A stretch of 64,000 bases of DNA from Marinomonas sp. TW1 (GTDB taxonomy: Bacteria > Pseudomonadota > Gammaproteobacteria > Pseudomonadales > Marinomonadaceae). The notes under the pieces were generated by a model. It was not told where the DNA came from, made no database searches, and saw nothing but the letters and a program-made list of their open reading frames with translations. The translations under genes and the position numbers were made by a program. Where the stretch lies: positions 62,001-126,000 of the forward strand of contig NZ_JSEE01000005.1 in the NCBI RefSeq assembly GCF_001625355.1, in the 5' to 3' direction. This document shows, one piece after another, positions 55,847-64,000 of the stretch (its first letter is position 1; the number at the start of each line of letters is the position of its first letter).

Positions 55847-56746
55847 ATGAATCATAGAGTGACCCATCTTAAAGCCAGTCATTATTTCTCCGTTGCCAGT
55901 CAGACCTTAAGTTACACCAAGGCCGCGGAGCAACTGAATGTTTCACAGGCCGCAGTCAGTCAACAAATTCGCTTACTGGAAGAATACCTCGGTGTGCCTT
56001 TGTTTTATCGAGTCGGACGCGAAATGCGGCTCACCGTACAAGGTAAAGAGTTGGCTAGTCATCTCACACAAGCTTTCGAACACATCAGTCAAGGTTTGGA
56101 AAGCGTGAAACTCGAGCCTTTAGAAGGGACGTTACGAGTGTCTGGGTTACAAAGCTTTGTTTCTTTATGCTTAATGCCTAAATTGTGGCGTTTTTCTGAT
56201 CTGTACCCTGGAGTGAATGTGAAACTTTTTTCCTCTGACGAAAGGGAAGACATTCACTCAGGTAAAGTGGATGTCATTATCGATAATCATAAGAATACAG
56301 ACGACAATGCTGAGCAAGCGTTACTCCTGTCTTCCGAAGTCATCCCTGTATTTTCACCAGCGTTAGCAAAGAGAATTGGTGTGCAACAGCCAACTGATTT
56401 ACTGCGCTGCTGGCTAATTCAAGTTGATTTACCTCAGTATCGTTGGCGTACTTGGTTCAATGAACAACAGATTTCCGCCCTAAACAGTGACCAATTACTT
56501 TGGGCAGAAGTCACCTCTTGGTATATGGGCATTAGCGCGGTCAAAGCTGGACATGGTGTATTTTTGTGCCCTAGGTTTATGGTGCAAAAAGAATTAGATG
56601 AGGGCTCTTTATTACAGGCTTACCCTAAAGCACTCAACACGCCCATTGAATTCTATTTGTGCTACGCCAAAAGCTCACCACGGAAAAAAAGAATACAGTC
56701 ATTTGTGGATTGGCTACTGGAAATAGACAATCAATGCAGCGGTTAA
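55847..56746 (+). CDS. LysR-family regulator (GcvA-like)
   Basis: A 299-residue regulator. The helix-turn-helix reads ASHYFSVASQTLSYTKAAEQLNVSQAAVSQQIRLLEEYLGVPLFYR, typical of the GcvA branch. The C-terminal sensor contains SSEVIPVFSPALAKRIG and GHGVFLCPRFMVQKELDEG. The ATG at 55847 was chosen because the open frame before it, reaching 55520, overlaps the small gene on the other strand and encodes nothing family-like. It may control gabDT or the small gene. Confidence 0.87.
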   Translation: MNHRVTHLKASHYFSVASQTLSYTKAAEQLNVSQAAVSQQIRLLEEYLGVPLFYRVGREMRLTVQGKELASHLTQAFEHISQGLESVKLEPLEGTLRVSGLQSFVSLCLMPKLWRFSDLYPGVNVKLFSSDEREDIHSGKVDVIIDNHKNTDDNAEQALLLSSEVIPVFSPALAKRIGVQQPTDLLRCWLIQVDLPQYRWRTWFNEQQISALNSDQLLWAEVTSWYMGISAVKAGHGVFLCPRFMVQKELDEGSLLQAYPKALNTPIEFYLCYAKSSPRKKRIQSFVDWLLEIDNQCSG

Positions 56747-56772
56747 ATCACGTATTTCCGCACAGCTAGACA

Positions 56773-57711
56773 TTAATAAGGCGCGACGATGAGTTCTTCT
56801 ACCGTCTGATGTAGCACTCGAAGGAACAGCTCGCGAGGTTTATTCGGCTGAGTGGTTTTCTTACAAATCACAGCGACGCCTAAAGTATAAGACTTACTGT
56901 TAGGTGCAACCGCAAGAATGTCGCCGCGATCCACATAAGGTTGAGCATATTGTTCAGGCAAAAACCCTATGTATTGACCTGATAAAATCAATGCTAAGCG
57001 ACTATCGTAAAAATAAGATATGGCGGTGAGATTCATATGTGAAATTTGCTCACTCACTGCTTCATGAGGCTTTAAACCGGCATGAGTAGCAGGGTAAACG
57101 TCAGCTTGTTCTACTTGATCAACTTCAGACAAACTCGCTAATGGATGATGCTTACCACAATAAAGATAACAGTCGTCGCTGTACAAATGCACGTAATCTA
57201 GACCATCTAACTTGCGGTGATAAGGAATAAAACCAATGTCCGCTTCATCGTTTAGTATCATTCTTTCGATATTCGACATGGACGATACATTTGTCGTGAT
57301 GGATACCTCTGGGGCATCACTGACAAAACGTTGGATTAATTCGGGAAAGTGACTACGCGGATCCAAGCTCACTTTGTCTGATAAAGCGAGTCGTAGCTGA
57401 CCGGTCAAACTGGCATTGAGATTGTTCACTGTGGTTCGAAACGCATCCAGAGATTCCAGTAGTTTTTCTGTCATTTCATAAATAATGATGCCTTCTTCGG
57501 TCAGGGAAAACCCGCCTCGGCCACGTTTGCATAACACCAAGTTCAAGCGTGCTTCCAAGTTCGAAATATGCAAGCTAATGGTCGAACGACCAATGTTTAA
57601 TGAGGTTTCCGCTGCTGAAAAGCCACCACAGTCCACTACCGTCTTGAATACTTTAAGCTGTTTGATTTCATAATCACCAACTTGTCCTAGTGAATAGTTT
57701 TTTGCGCTCAT
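56773..57711 (-). CDS. LysR-family transcriptional regulator
   Basis: A 312-residue regulator. The helix-turn-helix (IKQLKVFKTVVDCGGFSAAETSLNIGRSTISLHISNLEARLNLVLC) begins near residue 15, then RGRGGFSLTEEG. The sensor domain has ADIGFIPYHRKLDGLDYVHLYSDDCYLYCGKHHPLA. GAGG precedes the ATG. It converges with the GcvA-like gene and is divergent from the chemoreceptor region. The target is unknown. Confidence 0.86.
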   Translation of the reverse strand: MSAKNYSLGQVGDYEIKQLKVFKTVVDCGGFSAAETSLNIGRSTISLHISNLEARLNLVLCKRGRGGFSLTEEGIIIYEMTEKLLESLDAFRTTVNNLNASLTGQLRLALSDKVSLDPRSHFPELIQRFVSDAPEVSITTNVSSMSNIERMILNDEADIGFIPYHRKLDGLDYVHLYSDDCYLYCGKHHPLASLSEVDQVEQADVYPATHAGLKPHEAVSEQISHMNLTAISYFYDSRLALILSGQYIGFLPEQYAQPYVDRGDILAVAPNSKSYTLGVAVICKKTTQPNKPRELFLRVLHQTVEELIVAPY

Positions 57712-57879
57712 CTCTGCCTCATTCGCCTTTGTGATTCATTATTATGAGTCAATTATCCTTCTTCTGACCTTAACAGGGTAGACACTGACATCCCTTATTC
57801 CTTGCTATTTTAGCAACTAAGTTCGTTGATCCTCTAACTTTACATTGATTGATCCTGCTTTCATCCGACTTAGGGCTTG

Positions 57880-58055
57880 ATTAAGGTTATACAGGTCAAA
57901 CACGCTCGTGATCTCAATGATCTGATTACTGAGAAAGTAACGTGTTTGCTCGGTTATACCTTAGAAATGGACTTTTGCCTATCGCATCTTTCATTTCGAC
58001 CTTCCAGCATATTTGTTTTTGGCCTGTCTATCTATTTGGGTAGGCGGGCTTTTTT
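57880..58055 (+). ncRNA. Possible structured RNA leader with terminator upstream of the chemoreceptor
   Basis: AAACACG (from 57898) pairs with CGTGTTT near 57940, enclosing TCTCA/TGAGA; outer TAAGGTTATAC and GGTTATACCTTA can pair with one bulge. A terminator follows: GCCTGTCTATC with GGTAGGCGGGC (58022-58049, three G-U pairs) and six T. The receptor ATG is 48 bases further on. The layout is like a riboswitch or attenuator, but no known class is recognised. Confidence 0.4.
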
Positions 58056-58102
58056 AATTTTACAAATAGCCTATTTGAAAAAGCGATTCTAGGGAGCTTA
58101 AT

Positions 58103-59992
58103 ATGTCGATCGCGTTATCCGTCCGTCAGAAACTCATCGCCATAGTGATCATGGTATCTATTGGTTATGCTGGTTTTGGCGCTTATGCCATATATAACTT
58201 GGCAAAAATGTCGAGTGCTGCTGACGATGCCAGTCAATTAAGTGCGTTAACCACTCAAGTGAAAAACATCGAAGTCGCGTTGTTGAAATTTGAACGAACC
58301 ATGTCGATCGTCACAACCGGCAGTCTACCTCAAGTTCGAAATACGCTGGCCAACATCCAACAAACTACCGGCGCAGGCTTTGACATCAAAGCCAATCTAG
58401 TTGGAGAGCGTGGCACACAATACCTCAATCAAAGCCAGGCCATTCTACCAAACTATATTGAGGCCCTAGGTCAGCAACTAACGCAATTAGAAGCCTTAGG
58501 ATTGGACGAAGAATCCGGCGCGCTGCGTGAGCTGAATCAATCCGCACAGGTTTTAGAAGAACAATTCAGTACTCTGGCAAGCTTTGCGGCTAGCTTTAAA
58601 GAAGTTCGTAATCAAGAAAAGAACTTCCTAGCTTATCGAGATGAAGATCATAGAAGCAGTTTGTTTGAGGCCATTAACCAACTAAAAAACAACGTTAATA
58701 ACATTGGCTTTGGGGATGTTTTTAACCCTTTTATTCAAACTTATGAAGACGCCTTAACACCTGTTATCGATCGCGCCATGACCATAAAGTCACAACAAGT
58801 CGCACTGGCTAAGTTGAGTCATGATTTTACAGAATCCATGGATCAAAGTGCGGACTATTTACAGGGCACACTGCTCACCCAAGCGCAACAACGCTCCAAA
58901 CAAACAGCACAACAAGCACGCAATTCTTTGATCATCGCTTGCCTATTACTTGCTGCGTTTATCGGCTTTGTTTTAATTGGTGTCATGCGCTCTTTAAATC
59001 AAAACCTGTCCTCTGTCTTGAAAATGCTGACACAAGTCGCACACGGTAAATTGACCTCGCAACGCTTTCAAGTCAAAACCAATAAGCCAGATGAGTTCCA
59101 GCAACTCTCTATTGCCTCTTATCAAATGTCGAATGAGTTGCATCAATTAGTTGGTCATCTACTGTCCAGCAATCAGCACCTCATTGTCACCGCCGATGAA
59201 TTAGATACTGGCATTCAAACCATCGTCACTGGCAGTCAGCGCATTCGTGATCGTAGCCATACCTTAGCCGCCTCAACAGAAGAAATTTCGGCCACAGCAG
59301 ACACAGTCCGTAATATGACGCAAGCCGTCGAAAGTGGGGCTCAACTGGCGTATGAATCGGCCAGCCATGGTGCGAAGACGATGGAGCAAGCCATGACCAG
59401 CATTGGTGATGTAGCAGACTCCATTCAACAGACCAATAATCGGGTGGATCGACTGGGCGCGTTATCTAAAGAAATCGATGTGGTGATTGAGCTAATCGTT
59501 GGTGTTGCAGAGCAAACTAGCTTACTGGCCCTTAACGCCGCCATTGAAGCCGCCAGAGCTGGAGAGGCCGGTCGCGGGTTTGCCGTGGTTGCGGATGAAG
59601 TCAAAGCGCTGTCAGAGCAAACCGTGAAAGCGTCTGGCGACATCACCAGTAAGGTGGAGAACATTCAGCGAGAGACACAAGCCGTCATTGAAGCCATGGT
59701 TCACAGTTTATCTAAAGTTGAGCAGAGCAAAGATCAAGGTGAGAACGCTGTCACCACCATACATCAGATTGAAAAGAACACCTTGGACGCCATGAAAAAC
59801 AGCCAAGAAATCAGCCAAGCGATTCAAGAAGTCGCCTTAACCACGACACAAATGGCACAAGACATGGATATCATCGCTCAAGAGATCAAGGAAAATCACT
59901 TTGCTACAGAATCCATCCAATCTGCTAACGATAATATTCACCAACAAACAAAACAATTGGCCAAACAAATTCAAGGTTTTGAACTGTCTTAA
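58103..59992 (+). CDS. Methyl-accepting chemotaxis protein, HBM-like sensor
   Basis: A 629-residue transmembrane receptor. A first span (about 8-30) and a second (about 273-296, [19 protein letters not shown]) bracket a ~240-residue all-helical periplasmic domain, a size fitting the helical bimodular (HBM) type. HAMP follows (about 297-350), then the signalling hairpin whose tip reads [22 protein letters not shown] (about 480-502). It passes ligand signals to CheA/CheW. HBM receptors often sense organic acids; the ligand here is not known. The neighbouring TRAP transporter is a plausible uptake partner. Confidence 0.92.
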   Translation: MSIALSVRQKLIAIVIMVSIGYAGFGAYAIYNLAKMSSAADDASQLSALTTQVKNIEVALLKFERTMSIVTTGSLPQVRNTLANIQQTTGAGFDIKANLVGERGTQYLNQSQAILPNYIEALGQQLTQLEALGLDEESGALRELNQSAQVLEEQFSTLASFAASFKEVRNQEKNFLAYRDEDHRSSLFEAINQLKNNVNNIGFGDVFNPFIQTYEDALTPVIDRAMTIKSQQVALAKLSHDFTESMDQSADYLQGTLLTQAQQRSKQTAQQARNSLIIACLLLAAFIGFVLIGVMRSLNQNLSSVLKMLTQVAHGKLTSQRFQVKTNKPDEFQQLSIASYQMSNELHQLVGHLLSSNQHLIVTADELDTGIQTIVTGSQRIRDRSHTLAASTEEISATADTVRNMTQAVESGAQLAYESASHGAKTMEQAMTSIGDVADSIQQTNNRVDRLGALSKEIDVVIELIVGVAEQTSLLALNAAIEAARAGEAGRGFAVVADEVKALSEQTVKASGDITSKVENIQRETQAVIEAMVHSLSKVEQSKDQGENAVTTIHQIEKNTLDAMKNSQEISQAIQEVALTTTQMAQDMDIIAQEIKENHFATESIQSANDNIHQQTKQLAKQIQGFELS

Positions 59993-60168
59993 TGAGCTGA
60001 ATGACAGGATTTCGAAAATCAATTTTCACAAAAGCACCATTTTAGGGCAACGATAAATTAGAATCATCCGTTGCCCAATTATCTTAAAAATTGCAAAAAA
60101 TATGCAGATATTTCAATGCGATAGAATAGATTTACTCATGCTATTATTGATTTAAAGTTAACCTAATT

Positions 60169-60216
60169 GCGCACCATAATAGAGCACTAAAGCATCTTAA
60201 TGGTGCGCTTTTCTTT
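60169..60216 (+). terminator. Terminator between the chemoreceptor and TRAP genes
   Basis: GCGCACCAT and ATGGTGCGC form a perfect 9-bp stem around a 22-base loop, followed by TTTTCTTT. The rest of the 398-base gap (59993-60390) holds no gene; it must contain the TRAP promoter in its right half. Confidence 0.75.
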
Positions 60217-60390
60217 ATAGTTGGCTGATTTTAAAAGGCTTTTTTATTTTTCAATAGTTTGGTGATGGCAAAACTTTAGATGGGTTTTGTATGCTTTAAC
60301 GCTAGTTGGCTTTTTGAAAGTATCAAATACAAGTTGTCACAACATCTGGTTGGTGACCTTTTTCTGCAAACTTTGTTTATGAGGTAGTTC

Positions 60391-61419
60391 ATGTTAAAGA
60401 CGATTCAAAAAGCAAAAAAACGTTTGGTCGCAAGTTCATTAGCTGTGGCGCTTGGTTTAGGAGCTGTCGCTTCTACTGCGGCTCAAGCAGCAGATCACAA
60501 TTGGCGTTTCGCTAACCTATATAGCCGAGGCAGTGCGTTCGGTGAAGTATACGAAAGCTTGGCGAAAAACATTGAAACTATGTCTGATGGCCGTATCAAG
60601 GTTCAAGTACTTTATTCTGGTGAAGGTGTCGGTACAACAGGAATTCTAGGTGCCGTAAAAACTGGCCTGATTTCCATGGGCGCGCCTTTCCAATCTATGC
60701 ACGCTGGTGAACTACCGGCAGGCATCGTGGAAATTGGTCTACCAGGTGGTACTGATAACGCAACGGAATTGACGACCTTGTTCCAAGAAAAAGGATGGGC
60801 ACCTATCCTTAAAGAAGCTTACGGTTCACAAGGTCTTGTTTGGCTTGACCCATACATTCAGCCAGCCGTTTACGTTTTAACAAAAGAACCAATCAAATCC
60901 ATTGAAGACTTCAAAGGTTTGAAAATCCGTGCGCCAGGTGCTTATGGTAAATTCCTACGTAATCTAGGTGCTTCACCTGTTTCTCTAGCTTGGGGTGAGA
61001 TCTACACTTCTTTGTCTACTGGTGTAATCGATGGTTCTATCGGTTCTAACATGATTGACCACCGCGATGGTAATCACGTTGAAGTTGCGAAGTACATGTA
61101 CCCACTTCCTCTAGCGGGCGCACAAGTGTTGCCAATCATAGTTAACCGCAATGCTTGGAACAAATTGTCTCCAGACCTTCAAGCAATCGTTTCTGCTGCG
61201 ACAACTGTCCACGCTCGCGATCAGTTGACTAAGTCTAAGCTATGGGAATCTCAAGCCGTGGCTGAGATGGAAGAGAAAGGCCTAAAATGGAGCCCAGCAC
61301 CAAGTGATGCTGATAAGGCTGCTTGGCAATCAGCAGGCGCAGGCTTGTGGGATGAGTACGCTAAATCTGATAAATACAGTGCTGAGTTGATTGAAGTACT
61401 TCGTAAAGAAGCGAACTAA
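60391..61419 (+). CDS. dctP: TRAP transporter periplasmic binding protein DctP-like
   Basis: A 342-residue binding protein. A long signal peptide ending AQAA (about residue 34) precedes DHNWRFANLYSRGSAFGEVYESLAKNIETMSDGRIKV. The carboxylate-binding Arg is in FKGLKIRAPGAYGKFLRNLGASPVSLAWGEIYTSLSTGVIDG, the DctP signature. It binds an organic acid in the periplasm and delivers it to DctQM. GAGG is before the ATG. A perfect 14-bp hairpin follows its stop. The ligand is unknown. Confidence 0.93.
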   Translation: MLKTIQKAKKRLVASSLAVALGLGAVASTAAQAADHNWRFANLYSRGSAFGEVYESLAKNIETMSDGRIKVQVLYSGEGVGTTGILGAVKTGLISMGAPFQSMHAGELPAGIVEIGLPGGTDNATELTTLFQEKGWAPILKEAYGSQGLVWLDPYIQPAVYVLTKEPIKSIEDFKGLKIRAPGAYGKFLRNLGASPVSLAWGEIYTSLSTGVIDGSIGSNMIDHRDGNHVEVAKYMYPLPLAGAQVLPIIVNRNAWNKLSPDLQAIVSAATTVHARDQLTKSKLWESQAVAEMEEKGLKWSPAPSDADKAAWQSAGAGLWDEYAKSDKYSAELIEVLRKEAN

Positions 61420-61450
61420 TTCAGCCTTTCTATCAAGGGATTGATACAAT

Positions 61451-61488
61451 AAACAAAGGAGACATATTTTACTGTCTCCTTTGTTTTT
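61451..61488 (+). promoter_or_regulatory. Perfect 14-bp hairpin between dctP and dctQ
   Basis: AAACAAAGGAGACA and TGTCTCCTTTGTTT pair perfectly around an 8-base loop, and T-rich sequence follows. It looks like a leaky terminator that lets the binding protein exceed the membrane subunits. Confidence 0.75.
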
Positions 61489-61543
61489 AATAATTTGTCA
61501 TAACGCACAACCAACCCTTCCCATCCTTTTAAGGTATTACACA

Positions 61544-62101
61544 ATGATAGAGACAGCGATTAGGCGTTATTGCCTTACCATTCATGCGCTGGTGGCCTTT
61601 GTCGGCAAATCCATATCTTATTTGATGCCAGTGCTGGCTTTTGTCGTCGCTTTTGAGGTTTTCTCACGCTACTTCTTAAATAAGCCAACGATTTGGGCAT
61701 ACGACTTATCCCTGTTTATTTTTGGTTACATTGCCGCTTTAGGTGGAGCCTACGCGCAACAGCAGCGAGCCCACATCAACGTCGATATTCTTTACAACAA
61801 AGTGTCGCCACGTATGCGCAGTTTGTTCAATATTCTTTCATTCTGTCTCGCTATCTTCTTTGTCGCCATTATTTGCAAAATGAGCATCGGCAAATTCGAA
61901 GAAGCCTTACAGTTCAACTATCGCCGTCAAAGTGAATGGGCGCCTCATATGCACCATTACTGGGTCATGATGGCCGTTGCCAGCTTTATGCTTGGTTTGC
62001 AATTAAGCAGTGATTTATTAGAAGAAGGTTTTCACCTGATTACTGGCAAGACATTACTTCCAGATTCCATTCGAAATGTAGAGGAAACGCCTCATGATTA
62101 G
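61544..62101 (+). CDS. dctQ: TRAP transporter small permease DctQ-like
   Basis: A 185-residue protein with four membrane spans (ISYLMPVLAFVVAFEVFSRYF, LSLFIFGYIAALGGAYAQ, LFNILSFCLAIFFVAIICKM, HHYWVMMAVASFMLGLQLS). FSRYFLNKPTIWAYDLSLFIFG is the DctQ hallmark. The ATG at 61544 has AAGG upstream; an earlier in-frame ATG at 61481 lies within the hairpin. It overlaps dctM by 8 bases. Confidence 0.92.
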   Translation: MIETAIRRYCLTIHALVAFVGKSISYLMPVLAFVVAFEVFSRYFLNKPTIWAYDLSLFIFGYIAALGGAYAQQQRAHINVDILYNKVSPRMRSLFNILSFCLAIFFVAIICKMSIGKFEEALQFNYRRQSEWAPHMHHYWVMMAVASFMLGLQLSSDLLEEGFHLITGKTLLPDSIRNVEETPHD

Positions 62102-63413
62102 TATTGAGCTGCTTACCGGCGTTTTATTACTTTGTATCCTAGTCACCTTCGCACTGGGTGCACCAGTTGGTTTGGGCCTAGGCGGTATCGCCATGGCAGT
62201 AGGTTACATTACTTGGGGAGACGGTTTATTTAATGTCATTCCCACCACCTTAGAAGCGACACACTTTAGCTTCATTTTGTTAGCCATCCCTTTGTATATT
62301 TACATGGGGCAGCTGCTGACCCGCTCTGGCATCGGAGATGCCATGTTTAACGCCAGTCAAATGTTGATTGGTAAAGTACGTGGTTCATTAGCCATCAGCG
62401 TTATCATTGTGTGTTCTATGATTGGTGCCATGGTTGGCATCATAGGTGCCGGCATTATGACTTCTGGCAGCATTGCCTTACGTCCTATGTTAGAACGTGG
62501 TTACAACAAGCGTTTGGCCTTGGGTGTAATCATGGCTGGTGGTGGTCTGGGGATTTTGATTCCCCCTAGTATCCCAATGATCATGTTTGCTTCTTCCACG
62601 CAAAACTCAGTAGGGCGCATGTTTATTGCGGCCTTGGTACCAGCCTTAATCACCATTGTGTTACTGATCACTTATGTGGTGATTTCGTGTAAGCTGGATC
62701 ACAGCAAAGCCCCTTTGGACAAAGCGCCAGATGTACCACCAACATTAAAAGAAAAATGGTTTACGGCTCGTGATGGTCTGTTGTCATTGCTACTGATTGT
62801 AGCGGTATTGGGTAGTATTATCATGGGGGTTGCGACCCCAACAGAATCCGGCGCAATCGGTGTGGTCGGTGCCATTTGTTTGGCAATCCTCTTTAAGCGT
62901 TTTAAACCTCGCATGGTTCGTAATGCTGGCATGCAAGCCGCTTTGTTGGTCAGTGTCGCCATGTGGATCATTTTTGGGGCCACGGTTTTCAGTAACTTCC
63001 ATCTGTTGATGGGCGTACAGAACATGGTCGCCGGCTTCACACAAGACCTAGGCTTATCGCCAATGATGGTCATCATTATGTTCCAGCTAATCATGTTATT
63101 GCTTGGCTTCATTATTGATGAATTCATTATTGTCTTGATGTGTGCGCCAATCTTCACACCAATTGCGGTGTCGTTAGGTTTTGACCCTATCTGGTTTGGT
63201 ATCTTAATGATTCTTAACATCGAGATAGCCGTACAAACACCACCTTATGGTTTTGCCTTATTCTATTTAAAAGGCATCGCGCCACCAGGCATTACCATGT
63301 TGGACATCTATAAATCCGTGACACCGTTTGTTCTTATAAAACTCTTGGTGTTGATCATTTGTATGTGTTTCCCTGAATTGGTGATGTGGTTACCAAACAA
63401 ATTGATGGGATGA
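62094..63413 (+). CDS. dctM: TRAP transporter large permease DctM-like
   Basis: A 439-residue sodium-coupled permease with about twelve spans. Landmarks are GAPVGLGLGGIAMAVGYI, HFSFILLAIPLYIYMGQLLTRSGIGDAMFNASQML, GIIGAGIMTSGSIALRPMLERGYNKRLALGVIMAGGGLGILIPPSIPMI, and a C-terminal QTPPYGFALFYLKGIAPPG. It is the transport subunit of the TRAP system and is translationally coupled to dctQ. Confidence 0.95.
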   Translation: MISIELLTGVLLLCILVTFALGAPVGLGLGGIAMAVGYITWGDGLFNVIPTTLEATHFSFILLAIPLYIYMGQLLTRSGIGDAMFNASQMLIGKVRGSLAISVIIVCSMIGAMVGIIGAGIMTSGSIALRPMLERGYNKRLALGVIMAGGGLGILIPPSIPMIMFASSTQNSVGRMFIAALVPALITIVLLITYVVISCKLDHSKAPLDKAPDVPPTLKEKWFTARDGLLSLLLIVAVLGSIIMGVATPTESGAIGVVGAICLAILFKRFKPRMVRNAGMQAALLVSVAMWIIFGATVFSNFHLLMGVQNMVAGFTQDLGLSPMMVIIMFQLIMLLLGFIIDEFIIVLMCAPIFTPIAVSLGFDPIWFGILMILNIEIAVQTPPYGFALFYLKGIAPPGITMLDIYKSVTPFVLIKLLVLIICMCFPELVMWLPNKLMG

Positions 63414-63448
63414 CGATTGTATTCCTGTCACTCTAAATGAATAAAAAT

Positions 63449-63485
63449 AAAAGCGGCTCTGTGATTAGAACAGAGCCGCTTTTTT
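63449..63485. terminator. Bidirectional terminator between dctM and fabF
   Basis: AAAAGCGGCTCTGT and ACAGAGCCGCTTTT form a perfect 14-bp stem with loop GATTAGA, with T-runs for both directions. Confidence 0.9.
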
Positions 63486-63527
63486 ATTATGCTTATCTTT
63501 TAATCGCCTGCTGCCTCTAAGCCACTG

Positions 63528-64000
63528 TTATTGCTCAAACCGCTTTAAAATTATGGCGGCATTTACACCACCAAAACCAAAGCTATCAGACAATACATAG
63601 TCCACTTGTTTTTCACGTGAAACCAACGGCACCAAATCCATATCCTTGATGCCGTCTTCCGGCTGATGCAAGTTCAGTGTCGCAGGTAACTTACCAGTGA
63701 GAATACTTTGCGCACTGAAGATTGCTTCCACACCACCGGCCGCGCCAAGTAAGTGCCCAATAGAGGATTTCGTCGAAGAGACCGCTACTTGACTCACGGC
63801 ATCGCCAAAGATGCTTTTTAAGGCATTAATCTCACCACGATCCCCAACAGGCGTCGACGTGGCATGTGCATTAACATAACCAATTTGGTCTGCCCTGATA
63901 CCTGCCATCGTTAAGGCTGCCGAGATCGCGCGAGCGGCACCTTCGCCACTCTCAGGGCCAGAGGTTAAATGATACGCATCGGCACTGGTGCCATAACCGA
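63528..64000 (-). CDS. fabF: Beta-ketoacyl-ACP synthase II (C-terminal part)
   Basis: The last ~157 residues of a thiolase-fold condensing enzyme; the N-terminus lies beyond the right edge. The first catalytic His is in VNAHATSTPVGDRGE, the second His with its Lys in STKSSIGHLLGAAGGVEAIFS, and the closing glycine motif is SFGFGGVNAAIILKRF. These fit FabF better than FabB. It extends acyl-ACP chains in fatty acid synthesis. A second, specialised FabF rather than the housekeeping copy is possible, since no fab genes are adjacent in the window. Confidence 0.85.
   Translation of the reverse strand, partial: GYGTSADAYHLTSGPESGEGAARAISAALTMAGIRADQIGYVNAHATSTPVGDRGEINALKSIFGDAVSQVAVSSTKSSIGHLLGAAGGVEAIFSAQSILTGKLPATLNLHQPEDGIKDMDLVPLVSREKQVDYVLSDSFGFGGVNAAIILKRFEQ

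Noticed and set aside
57880..58055. Cyclic-di-GMP (GEMM) riboswitch
   Set aside because: Commonly found before chemoreceptors, but the conserved CACGCACAGGGCAAACC-type core is not present.
57877..58092. 71-codon frame before the chemoreceptor
   Set aside because: It runs through the terminator hairpin and has no ribosome site or family.

Overview
The window looks like a chromosomal segment of a marine gammaproteobacterium of the Oceanospirillales type, most like Marinomonas. This is inferred from gene content and protein style (cytochrome bo3 operon, TRAP transporter, hydroxyproline and GABA catabolism, NorR/Hmp, moderate GC), not from a marker gene. I saw no rRNA, tRNA, CRISPR array, prophage or complete insertion sequence. 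Most of the window is densely packed metabolic, transport and regulatory genes.

Layout. 0-5 kb: a truncated periplasmic binding-protein gene divergent from a DeoR-family regulator, a coniferyl-aldehyde-type dehydrogenase, an SGNH hydrolase and a beta-hydroxyacid dehydrogenase. 5.5-11.2 kb: a complete dipeptide-type ABC operon (dppABCDF-like) with hairpins after the binding-protein gene. 11.3-20 kb: an MFS permease, rsmC with a gamma-glutamylcyclotransferase-like gene, an emrAB/MarR efflux operon, an SDR oxidoreductase, and a tannase/feruloyl-esterase homologue that lacks the expected nucleophile serine. 20.2-25.2 kb: cyoABCDE, a heme-copper quinol oxidase with its heme O synthase. 25.8-30.2 kb: a MocR regulator divergent from an FMN-binding flavoprotein, a DUF2798 membrane protein divergent from a LysR regulator, and a TauE/SafE permease.

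30.2-32.6 kb is the most accessory-looking stretch. A solitary KAP-family P-loop NTPase sits between two unrelated long inverted repeats. On one side is a partial duplication of the tauE gene end. On the other is a frameshifted remnant of a D-lactate dehydrogenase/glycolate-oxidase-type protein. It looks like an insertion/decay scar carrying a candidate PifA-like defence gene.

32.6-38 kb: a MATE exporter, a 330-base gap with a cluster of DnaA-box-like 9-mers, and a nitric-oxide-stress group (group II truncated haemoglobin, norR, hmp). The norR/hmp intergenic region shows a sigma-54 promoter and NorR half-site pairs. 38-44.2 kb: GNAT/FemAB-like protein, aroE, hemF, an LpxL-type acyltransferase, and a TetR regulator divergent from an orphan dihydrolipoamide dehydrogenase with two near-identical operator-like repeats. 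44.2-45.4 kb: two unrecognised genes, one AT-rich.

45.5-52.3 kb is a trans-4-hydroxy-L-proline catabolic cluster: epimerase, FAD amino-acid oxidase, DapA-family deaminase, alpha-ketoglutarate-semialdehyde dehydrogenase, an Ldh2-family imine reductase and a GntR regulator. A shared operator-like sequence lies before both its transcription units. Its product, 2-oxoglutarate, is also the amino acceptor of the following gabD-gabT pair (52.6-55.5 kb). 55.5-60 kb: a small basic protein, two LysR regulators and a chemoreceptor preceded by a possible structured RNA leader. 60.4-63.4 kb: a complete DctPQM TRAP transporter. The window ends inside a fabF-type ketoacyl synthase gene.
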